Below, piece by piece: positions 1-5,879 of a stretch of DNA of 6,196 bases. The notes under the pieces are model-generated. The model saw only the letters and a program-made list of their open reading frames with translations, searched no databases and was not told the origin of the DNA. Source of the stretch: Planctomycetota bacterium. GTDB lineage: Bacteria; Planctomycetota; UBA1135. Both the position numbers and the translations under genes were made by a program. Position 1 is the stretch's first letter. Every line of letters starts with the position of its first letter. The stretch spans positions 1 to 6,196 of the forward strand of contig JAQBVK010000147.1 of NCBI GenBank assembly GCA_027623585.1, read 5' to 3'.

Positions 1-1
1 C

Positions 2-2062
2 GAGCGCATGCACGAGACTTGGTTGGCGGAACAGGAAGCCAAACGCAAGGGCAAGGGCAAACCCGAGAAGGACAAGGATCCCGCCGCCGGCCAGCAAGCA
101 GCGCCTAGCACGCCGGCGCCGCCGCCGAAGTGGCCGGTTCCGGAAGAGGAAGTGCCGGTGCGCCAATCCGACATGGTCAAGCGGCTGCACGCGATCGGAC
201 AGCTCGCGAGCGTGGAGGCGGCGCAGGCCTTGGCCGTGCTGGTGCCGACGCTTGAGCGCCCCTTGCGCGGAGCGGCAGTCCACGGCATCGCCTTCGGACG
301 CAGCGCGGATGCGCGTGCGCTGTTGCAGGAGTTCGCCGAGGACAAGAACGTCAACGTCCGGCGGCAAGCGGTGCGTGAGTTGGCGGACGGCCCGATCGCG
401 GAGCAGGAGTGGCTACGCGACAAGCGTCTGAAGAAGGAGAAGGACGAGGCGAACCGCGCCGAGATGCTGCATCTGCTGCTCGAACGCGACGTACCCGGGC
501 TCGACGCCGCGGTGGTCGCGGCGGCCAAGGACAAGAACAAGCTGCTGCTCGGAGTCGGCATCTACGGACTCGGCCGGCTGAATCTCGAGAAGCACCGCAA
601 GCTGGTCGAGGGCCGGCTCGGCGATGCCGACGTCGTCGTGCGCGAGAAATGCTTCACCACTTTGGCGGAGTTCGGCGGAGCCGACTCGTGGAAGATGCTG
701 CTCGAGTCCTTTGCCGACGCTCGTAACCTCCCGCTGCGCCCGAAGATCCAAATCCAGTTGCGGCGCGCCAAGACCAAGGACGAGATCAACGTGCTGATCA
801 AAGAGGGCCTCAACCATCGCGAGGAAGACATCGTCGCCGCCGCGATCGACGCGATCGCCTACGCCGCCGAGCGTCAGCCGGAGATGTGCGGCCCACTGCT
901 GATCAAGATGCTGGCGCACTCCAATTCGGACATCCGTACCAGCGCGGTGGAAGGCATCGTGCGCGCGCGGCCGGCGAATGCGATCAGCGAGTTGATCAAG
1001 CGGCTCAACCACGACGACTTCAAGACGCGCACCGACGCCACTTGGGCGCTCGCGCAACTCGGCGATCTGCCGCCCGAAGCCGAGACCAAGTTCATTCAGA
1101 TGACCGAGGACGATCGTCCTTCGGTGCGCCTACACGCGACCGACGCCTTGAGGTGGTATCCGCAGTCGGAAGCCGCGCTGCAGGCGCTGCTGCGCCGCTT
1201 CAATGACGACCTGTGGTCGATTCGCTCGGCGGCCGTCGCCACGGCGCTGGTGTTCCGCCGCGTCGAAACGATCGCGCCGCTGGTCAAGATGGTGGACGAG
1301 GAGCGCGGCCGCGTGCGTGACGATGCGGTACGCGCGCTCGAGAAGATGACCGGTGAAGAGTTTGGCCCGCTGATCGGCAACTGGCGCAAGTGGCTGGCCG
1401 ACATGCCTGCCAATTACGCAGTGCCGACCGCTGAGCAAGCGATCGCCATGGTCGAGGCGCGCATCGCTGCGCGGACCGCCGGTCGCGACGTCACGGCCGC
1501 CGGCAAATCCGAGTACCACGGCATCGCCGTGCCGCGCGGCGGCGTGGTGTTCATCCTCGACATCAGCGGTTCGATGGAGATGAACAACGTGTCGAAGGAA
1601 CAGAACTTCTTCGAGTACTTCAACGAAGCGTTGATTGAGACTCTGCAGCGGCTGGACACCGACACCGATTTCAACGTGATCGTGTTCTCGGACCGCGTGC
1701 GGGTCTGGAAGGACACCCTGATGCCCGGCAACGCGCAGAACATCTCGGAGGCGATCCAATTCCTGCGCGCCACGCGCCCCGGCGGACCGACCAACATCTA
1801 CGAGTCGCTGCTCGGCGCCTTCGAGTTCCTCGAGACGCAGACCATCTTCCTGATGACCGACGGTGAACCCACGGTGGGCCCGATCACCGAAACCGACGCA
1901 ATCGTCGCGGAGATCACGCACATCAACCGCGACCGCCGCATCGTGATCAACACCATCGCTGCCGGCCAAGCCAAGCGCGAGTTCCTCGAAGAGCTCGCCA
2001 GCGCCAACGGCGGCCAAGCCGTGGATCTCACCCACCTCGGCGCGAAGGGCAAAGGGCAGTAG
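2..2062 (+). CDS. HEAT-repeat protein with C-terminal von Willebrand factor A (VWA) domain, probably 5'-partial
   Basis: The frame is open to the left edge (two codons precede the ATG at 8), and no signal peptide or Shine-Dalgarno sequence is visible, so the true start may lie outside the window. Numbering from the ATG at 8 gives 684 residues. Residues about 10-47 are a Lys/Glu/Pro/Ala-rich, probably disordered segment. Residues about 55-470 are a run of helical HEAT-type repeats, with recurring 'D..VR..A..AL' signatures such as VNVRRQAVREL, SDIRTSAVEGI and GRVRDDAVRAL. The block ends in a W-RKW motif. Residues about 512-675 are a VWA domain with a complete MIDAS: DISGS at 518-522, Thr595 in GGPTN and Asp618 in TDGEP, so it should bind a divalent metal. 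HEAT arrays and MIDAS VWA domains mediate protein-protein contacts; partner and role are unknown. Its cellular location cannot be judged without the N-terminus. It converges on priA with a 3-bp gap. Domain calls are firm; function is not. Confidence 0.88.
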   Translation, partial: ERMHETWLAEQEAKRKGKGKPEKDKDPAAGQQAAPSTPAPPPKWPVPEEEVPVRQSDMVKRLHAIGQLASVEAAQALAVLVPTLERPLRGAAVHGIAFGRSADARALLQEFAEDKNVNVRRQAVRELADGPIAEQEWLRDKRLKKEKDEANRAEMLHLLLERDVPGLDAAVVAAAKDKNKLLLGVGIYGLGRLNLEKHRKLVEGRLGDADVVVREKCFTTLAEFGGADSWKMLLESFADARNLPLRPKIQIQLRRAKTKDEINVLIKEGLNHREEDIVAAAIDAIAYAAERQPEMCGPLLIKMLAHSNSDIRTSAVEGIVRARPANAISELIKRLNHDDFKTRTDATWALAQLGDLPPEAETKFIQMTEDDRPSVRLHATDALRWYPQSEAALQALLRRFNDDLWSIRSAAVATALVFRRVETIAPLVKMVDEERGRVRDDAVRALEKMTGEEFGPLIGNWRKWLADMPANYAVPTAEQAIAMVEARIAARTAGRDVTAAGKSEYHGIAVPRGGVVFILDISGSMEMNNVSKEQNFFEYFNEALIETLQRLDTDTDFNVIVFSDRVRVWKDTLMPGNAQNISEAIQFLRATRPGGPTNIYESLLGAFEFLETQTIFLMTDGEPTVGPITETDAIVAEITHINRDRRIVINTIAAGQAKREFLEELASANGGQAVDLTHLGAKGKGQ

Positions 2063-2065
2063 CCT

Positions 2066-4321
2066 CTAGAGCGGATCCACGGTCACGTGTTCGCGCTGGC
2101 AGAGCTGCTCCAGCGCGGGCTGCACCGCGAGCAGTCCGCTCGCGGGTGACTTGACCAGGATCTGGCGGCGCCAACGGCCGCGCAGTTGCTCGAGCGCATG
2201 CGGTGCGGGGCCGAGGATCTGCACGCCCTTCGCCCCGCGCGCCGCCGTGCGCAGCAGCGCCACAGCTTCTTCGGCCAGTTTGTCGGCGCGATCCGGGCGC
2301 GGGCCTTCGCAGGTCACGCGCACCGCGCGGCCGCACGGCGGATAGGCGAACTCGGCGCGCTCCTTCAGTTCGCGCTCCGCGAAAGTGCGGTAATCGTGCT
2401 TCACCGCCGCGCGAATTGCGGGGTGATCCGGTAGCCAGGTCTGCACCACCACCTTGCCGCCCTTCGGTCCGCGCCCCGCGCGCCCCGCGACCTGCGCGAT
2501 CAAATCAAAACAGCGCTCACTGGCGCGGAAGTCGGCGTGATGCAGCGCGGTATCCGCGTTGAGCACGCCGACTACGGTCACGTCGGGGAAATCGAGCCCC
2601 TTCGCGACCATCTGGGTGCCGAGCAGCAGATCGTGTTCGCCGGCCGCAAAGGAGCGGTACAACTCTTCATAATCTTCGCGCCGCACCATCGTGTCGCGAT
2701 CCATGCGCGCGATGCGCGCTTCAGGAAAAGCGCGCCGCAGCGAATCCTCCGCGCGCTCGGTCCCGACCCCCACCATCGTGACCGGACCACGGCAGGCGGC
2801 GCACTGGGTCGGCTGCGGCTCCTCGGCGAGGCAGGCATGGCACATCGCCTTCTTGCGCCAACGATGGAAGGTCAACGCCACGCTGCAGCGCGGGCATTTC
2901 ACGCTGCCGCCGCAGGCCGGGCAGTGCCACGCCGGCGCGAACCCGCGCTGATTCAGGAACAGAATCGCGCGTTCGCCGCGCGACAGCGCCGAGCGCAGTG
3001 CCGTCTCCAAAGGCCGCGACAGGATCAACCAATGATTCTTCTCGGTCTTCTCGTAGCGCATGTCCACGATCTGCACCGGCGGCAGCGTTCCGCCCGCCAC
3101 GCGCTCGCGTAGTTCGAGCAGCGTGATCTCGCCCGCGCGCGCAGCCTGCCAGGATTCGAGCGAGGGCGTGGCGGTGCCGAGCACGCACACCGCGCCTTCG
3201 AGCCGCGCACGTTCCCGCGCCACGTCGCGCGCGTGATAGCGCGGCGTAGATTCCTGCTTGAAGGAGCTCTCGTGCTCCTCGTCCACGATGATCAGGCCGA
3301 GCTTCGGAATCGGCGCGAACAGCGCCGAGCGCGCGCCGACCACCACGCGCACCTTGCCTGCGCGCAGCGCCTGCCATTGATCGTGGCGCTCGGCGTCGGT
3401 GAGGCCGCTGTGCAGCACGGCGACCTCGCCGCCGCGACCGCGGAAGCGCGCGACCGTCTGCGGCGTCAGCGCGATCTCTGGCACCAGCACGATCGCGCCG
3501 CGTCCTTGCTCGAGGCAGCGGTCGAGCGCGTTGAGGTAGACCTCGGTCTTGCCCGAGCCGGTGATGCCGAACAGCAGGAAGTCGCGCGCGGTGCCGGCGT
3601 CGAGCGCCGCAGTCAACGCGTTGACGGCGGCCGCTTGCTCCGAGTTCAAGGCGTGCGGCGCGATTGCCGCGGCGGTGGTGCCCGCGTATGGATCGAGCAC
3701 GTCCGTGCGGCTGCCGAAGCGCGCGAGTCCGCGCTTGGACAAGGATTCCAGCGGTGAGCGCGACAACCCGGTGCGGTTGAGGAACTCGCGCACCTCCACG
3801 GGTCCGCCTGCGCGCCTCAACCACGCCAGAGCGCGGGCCTGCTTGGGCTGCTTCTCCTCGAGCTCGCGCACTTCGGCCTCGTCGGGTTCGCGCGCTGATT
3901 CGATCACCGGGATCGTGCGACGGGCTTGCCCGCGCCGCAACGCCGCCGGCAGCATCGCCGCGAGCGCTTGTCCCCACGAACACCAGCAAGTGTCGGCGAT
4001 GCGGCGAGCGAGCCGCAACAAGGCCGGCGTCAGCAGCGGCGTCTCGTCGAGCAGCGCGCGCGCGATGCGGATTTTTTCGATCGGCACGCCGGCGGGCGGC
4101 GCGTCGTCGAGCCCGACCACCACCGCAAGCACCTCGCGCGCGCCGAAGGGCACGCGCAGCCGGCAACCCGCTTGCACGCTCTCGGCCCATGCCTTGGGCA
4201 GACGGTAGGAAAACTCGCGCCTCACCGATGCGTCGATCGCGACGCGCGCAAACACGCCCGAACCGCGCTCGCCCGGCACGGGCGGCAGGTCGAGGTGCGC
4301 GAACAGCGGACCGGGCATCAT
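2066..4321 (-). CDS. priA: Primosomal protein N' (PriA), replication-restart 3'-5' DNA helicase
   Basis: PriA recognises stalled or collapsed forks and D-loops, unwinds the lagging arm and starts reloading of the replicative helicase in the cytoplasm. From the ATG at 4321 the protein has 751 residues, close to E. coli PriA (732). Visible in order: an N-terminal 3'-DNA-binding domain (about 15-110, with REFSYRLP and RVPFG); Walker A GITGSGKT at 252-259; DEEH at 347-350; a zinc-binding insertion with eight cysteines in four pairs (467/470, 476/479, 494/497, 507/510); the VGVGTER segment; LLGTQMVAKGLDFPDV; and helicase motif VI QVAGRAGRG at 610-618. The C-terminus ends in the family-typical V-DPL. 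All key residues appear intact. The frame stays open to an ATG at 4525, but that extension lacks PriA similarity and runs through the divergent GTPase gene, so 4321 (or the adjacent ATG at 4318) is preferred. There is no clear Shine-Dalgarno, but a TACAAT box lies just upstream. Confidence 0.97.
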   Translation of the reverse strand: MMPGPLFAHLDLPPVPGERGSGVFARVAIDASVRREFSYRLPKAWAESVQAGCRLRVPFGAREVLAVVVGLDDAPPAGVPIEKIRIARALLDETPLLTPALLRLARRIADTCWCSWGQALAAMLPAALRRGQARRTIPVIESAREPDEAEVRELEEKQPKQARALAWLRRAGGPVEVREFLNRTGLSRSPLESLSKRGLARFGSRTDVLDPYAGTTAAAIAPHALNSEQAAAVNALTAALDAGTARDFLLFGITGSGKTEVYLNALDRCLEQGRGAIVLVPEIALTPQTVARFRGRGGEVAVLHSGLTDAERHDQWQALRAGKVRVVVGARSALFAPIPKLGLIIVDEEHESSFKQESTPRYHARDVARERARLEGAVCVLGTATPSLESWQAARAGEITLLELRERVAGGTLPPVQIVDMRYEKTEKNHWLILSRPLETALRSALSRGERAILFLNQRGFAPAWHCPACGGSVKCPRCSVALTFHRWRKKAMCHACLAEEPQPTQCAACRGPVTMVGVGTERAEDSLRRAFPEARIARMDRDTMVRREDYEELYRSFAAGEHDLLLGTQMVAKGLDFPDVTVVGVLNADTALHHADFRASERCFDLIAQVAGRAGRGPKGGKVVVQTWLPDHPAIRAAVKHDYRTFAERELKERAEFAYPPCGRAVRVTCEGPRPDRADKLAEEAVALLRTAARGAKGVQILGPAPHALEQLRGRWRRQILVKSPASGLLAVQPALEQLCQREHVTVDPL

Positions 4322-4327
4322 CGGTCG

Positions 4328-4333
4328 ATTGTA
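4328..4333 (-). promoter_or_regulatory. Candidate -10 box of the priA promoter (TACAAT)
   Basis: Reading the - strand, TACAAT (5 of 6 matches to the sigma-70-type -10 consensus) ends 6 nt before the first ATG of priA. A start site about 7 nt downstream would fall on or next to that ATG, which fits leaderless transcription and the lack of a ribosome binding site. No convincing -35 is seen at the expected distance, which lies inside the divergent GTPase gene. Short AT-rich matches occur by chance, so this is tentative. Confidence 0.3.
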
Positions 4334-4345
4334 GGCTGGGCCGCC

Positions 4346-5320
4346 TTGTTGCCCGGCGACCCACGCACGCCCGTCACGATCCTCACCGGCTGGCTCGGCG
4401 CGGGCAAGACGACGCTGCTCAACCGCATCCTGCGCGAGCCGCGCGGCCTGCGCTGGGCGGTGCTGGTCAACGAGTTCGGCGAGGTCGGCATCGACCACCG
4501 GCTGGTGGTGCGCAGCGACGAGCAAACCGTGGAACTCTCGAACGGTTGCGTCTGCTGCACGGTGCGCGGCGACCTAGTCGAAGCGCTCGCGCGCCTGCGA
4601 CGCCGCCGTCCGCCTTGGTTCCGCCGCCGCCGCTTCGACCGCGTGTTGATCGAGACCACTGGACTGGCCGAGCCCGCGCCGCTGCTGCGCACCTTCCTGG
4701 TCGAGGCCGGCGTCTCCGCTGCGTACGTCGTGACTTCGATCGTCACCGTCGTCGACGCGGCCAACGCGCACGCGGCGCTGATGGAGCACGCCGCCCAAGA
4801 GCAGACGGCGCTCGCAGATCTGATCGTCCTCAACAAGTCCGACTTGGTGGACGCTCCAGCGCTCAAAGCGTTACGCGATCGCCTTGCCGCCCTGAATCCT
4901 GCCGCCGCCATCGCGGAGAGCGTGCGCGGAGATCTTCCGCTGGAAGACCTGCTCGCGGCCGGCGCACCGCGCGCGCTCGACGCCCTGCCCCCCACGCACG
5001 ATCACGGAGAAGACGCGCACGACGGCATCGGCTCTCTCTCGCTGCGCTGCGACGCGCCGCTCGACGAACTGAAAGCCAAACTCTGGCTCGACGGCGCGGT
5101 GCGCCTGCTCGGCCCGCGCCTGATCCGCTTCAAAGGCTTTCTGCACCTCGCGGACCGGCCGTACCGGGGAGTGTTGCAGGGCGTTTACGAGCTCTACACA
5201 GTCGAAGCGGGGCTGCCCTGGGTAGAGGGCGAGCCCCGCTCGTCGGAGATCGTTTTCATCGGGCGCGGCTTGGACCGTGGGTTCCTGCAACGAGGACTCA
5301 CGGCCGCCGCCGCCAACTAG
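4346..5320 (+). CDS. CobW/COG0523-family G3E GTPase (putative metallochaperone)
   Basis: Members bind and hydrolyse GTP and are thought to deliver Zn, Co or other metals to client enzymes in the cytoplasm. With a TTG start at 4346 the protein has 324 residues, typical of the family. P-loop GWLGAGKTT is at 15-23; the family hallmark CxCC is C68-V-C70-C71 within SNGCVCC; the Walker B-like segment ETTGLAEP is at 103-110; the guanine-specificity motif NKSD is at 163-166. A linker near 217-226 (THDHGEDAHD) has three His and several acids and could bind metal. The C-terminal CobW_C domain (about 232-322) contains RFKGFLHLADRP and VFIGRGLDRG. No ATG is usable; in-frame TTG codons at 4346 and 4349 place the P-loop where relatives have it, with no good Shine-Dalgarno. 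The gene diverges from priA and overlaps the next gene tail-to-tail by 4 bp. Which metal or client it serves cannot be read from sequence; YjiA-, YeiR- or CobW-like subtypes are all possible. Confidence 0.93.
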   Translation: MLPGDPRTPVTILTGWLGAGKTTLLNRILREPRGLRWAVLVNEFGEVGIDHRLVVRSDEQTVELSNGCVCCTVRGDLVEALARLRRRRPPWFRRRRFDRVLIETTGLAEPAPLLRTFLVEAGVSAAYVVTSIVTVVDAANAHAALMEHAAQEQTALADLIVLNKSDLVDAPALKALRDRLAALNPAAAIAESVRGDLPLEDLLAAGAPRALDALPPTHDHGEDAHDGIGSLSLRCDAPLDELKAKLWLDGAVRLLGPRLIRFKGFLHLADRPYRGVLQGVYELYTVEAGLPWVEGEPRSSEIVFIGRGLDRGFLQRGLTAAAAN

Positions 5321-5505
5321 CGCCAGGTTTCCTTGACCTCGACGACTTCTTCGCAGTCCTCGCAGGCTTCGTTCTGTCCGCATTCGGCGCAGATCTTTTG
5401 GCCGCATTCTTCGCAACGATCCGGAAGATTGCCGATCGCGACGACGCAAGAGGTGGAGAGGGTGCCCAAGGCGACGAGGGCGAACAGGGAGAGGAATTTC
5501 TTCAT
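5317..5505 (-). CDS. Small cysteine-rich exported protein, putative lipoprotein with three CxxC pairs
   Basis: I do not recognise this 62-residue protein. It opens with MKK followed by a hydrophobic stretch (4-16) and a Cys at 20 after LSTS. This resembles a lipoprotein signal, although Ser at -3 is an imperfect lipobox, so a plain secretion signal or a membrane anchor is possible. The mature part is short and acidic, with cysteines 31/34, 39/42 and 48/51 arranged CxxC-x4-CxxC-x5-CxxC and an acidic tail (EDCEEVVEVKE). Paired CxxC knuckles commonly bind zinc or iron or form disulfides; which applies is unknown. Translation probably starts at the ATG at 5505, whose signal-peptide-like beginning supports it even though no Shine-Dalgarno is evident. 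It lies downstream of another small Cys-rich lipoprotein gene on the same strand, separated by 117 bp of structured DNA. Its stop shares the CTAG tetranucleotide with the stop of the convergent GTPase gene. Confidence 0.75.
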   Translation of the reverse strand: MKKFLSLFALVALGTLSTSCVVAIGNLPDRCEECGQKICAECGQNEACEDCEEVVEVKETWR

Positions 5506-5535
5506 GACGGGGTGGTCCGCAACGGGATAACAAGG

Positions 5536-5547
5536 TTTCGTACGAAA
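5536..5547. promoter_or_regulatory. Perfect 12-bp palindrome, possible operator
   Basis: TTTCGTACGAAA reads the same on both strands and lies 30 bp upstream of the ATG of the 62-residue Cys-rich gene, directly after the hairpin at 5549-5586. Position and symmetry suit a dimeric regulator binding near a promoter. I cannot match it to a known regulator's consensus. It could also simply be the T-containing flank of the terminator-like hairpin. Confidence 0.35.
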
Positions 5548-5548
5548 T

Positions 5549-5586
5549 CGCCCTGCGTGAGAAGAATTCTCATCTCGCGCAGGGCG
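5549..5586 (-). terminator. Strong bulged stem-loop, likely transcription terminator of the 74-residue lipoprotein gene
   Basis: The outer arms CGCCCTGCG (5549-5557) and CGCAGGGCG (5578-5586) form a perfect 9-bp GC-rich stem. Inside it, TGAGAA (5558-5563) pairs with TTCTCA (5567-5572) around a 3-nt loop, and five bases (5573-5577) are bulged out. On the - strand the stem is followed by ATTTCG, so the T-tract is only three bases long; no T-run follows on the + strand. It lies 37 bp past the stop of the upstream gene and 43 bp before the next start. Intrinsic terminator is the best call; an attenuator or regulatory leader of the 62-residue gene is the alternative. Confidence 0.6.
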
Positions 5587-5605
5587 GGGTGGTCGCAGGG
5601 ACCGC

Positions 5606-5622
5606 TCAGACCAGGCGTCTGA
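5606..5622. other. Small inverted repeat abutting the stop codon of the 74-residue lipoprotein gene
   Basis: TCAGAC (5606-5611) and GTCTGA (5617-5622) form a 6-bp stem with a 5-nt loop, starting at the base after the stop codon at 5623-5625. On the - strand it would fold first, ahead of the larger hairpin at 5549-5586. It may stabilise the 3' end of the message. It is short enough that chance is a reasonable explanation. Confidence 0.35.
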
Positions 5623-5847
5623 CTAGCCTTCGCACTTGGTGCACTCTTTGCCGAGCGCGGCGGCGTCCTTGCAGCACTGCATGGCGGCCATGTCCTCGCA
5701 AGCAGCGGCGCAGTCGCCCATCTCGGCGCAGCAGGCGGCTTCGCCCTTGGCTTCGGCCTCAGCGCAGCACGCTTTCTCGGCCTTGGGGGTGTAGTTGGCG
5801 CAGGCGCCGATCAGGGCGACCGCAACGATGAGCAGAAGGTTCTTCAT
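5623..5847 (-). CDS. Small cysteine-rich putative lipoprotein (11 Cys in 74 residues)
   Basis: I do not recognise this protein. Residues 1-15 are a short Lys-then-hydrophobic signal ending in a good lipobox, IGAC, with Cys16 as the probable lipidated residue. The mature part is Ala/Glu/Lys-rich and likely helical, with cysteines at 27, 28, 39, 40, 46, 50, 58, 59, 69 and 72: three CC pairs, a CxxxC and a C-terminal CxxC. The first two CC pairs sit in near-repeats, KACCAEAE and EAACCAEM, 12 residues apart, hinting at internal duplication. Such density suggests metal binding or multiple disulfides at the cell envelope, as in metallothionein-like proteins, but no family is assigned. The ATG at 5847 is preceded by a weak AAGAGA at plausible spacing. 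It follows the HRDC-protein gene by 23 bp on the same strand, so co-transcription is possible. The low-complexity composition is a caution, but signal peptide, start and context support a real gene. Confidence 0.78.
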   Translation of the reverse strand: MKNLLLIVAVALIGACANYTPKAEKACCAEAEAKGEAACCAEMGDCAAACEDMAAMQCCKDAAALGKECTKCEG

Positions 5848-5864
5848 GGTGTTTCTCTTATCGG

Positions 5865-5879
5865 CCGGGCTCAGCCCGG
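5865..5879. other. GC-rich hairpin spanning the stop codon of the HRDC-domain gene
   Basis: CCGGGC (5865-5870) and GCCCGG (5874-5879) make a perfect 6-bp GC stem with a 3-nt loop; the loop, TCA on the + strand, is the TGA stop of the - strand gene. There is no T-tract on either side, so it is not a classical intrinsic terminator. It may partly uncouple the HRDC gene from the lipoprotein gene that starts 17 bp beyond the stem, or protect the 3' end. Confidence 0.45.

Noticed and set aside
1130..2035. Open frame on the - strand antisense to the VWA region
   Set aside because: Composition is that of a mirror frame and there is no recognisable domain; the + strand frame has clear HEAT and VWA motifs.
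2064..2078. TCTAGA and GGATCC sites close together, resembling a cloning polylinker
   Set aside because: They encode the native V-DPL ending of PriA; ordinary coincidence.
3926..4345. Upstream extension of the GTPase frame from an ATG at 3926
   Set aside because: The segment is antisense to priA, is Arg/His-rich without domain features, and would put the P-loop far from the N-terminus, unlike the family.
2721..4364. Long open frame on the - strand overlapping priA in another frame
   Set aside because: Extremely Arg/Ala-rich with no motifs; a GC-rich shadow of priA.
4322..4525. N-terminal extension of priA from an ATG at 4525
   Set aside because: The added 68 residues do not resemble PriA and lie antisense to the P-loop and CxCC region of the GTPase gene; the family-typical N-terminus begins at 4321.
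4591..4647. Arg-rich stretch in the GTPase (RLRRRRPPWFRRRRFD) as a possible frameshift or insertion
   Set aside because: The frame continues directly into the conserved ETTGLAEP motif and falls in a loop where family members vary; no sign of disruption.
5333..5530. + strand open frame across the 62-residue gene
   Set aside because: Ser/Gln-rich mirror of the Cys-rich frame, with no signal or domain; the - strand frame has a signal peptide and ordered CxxC motifs.
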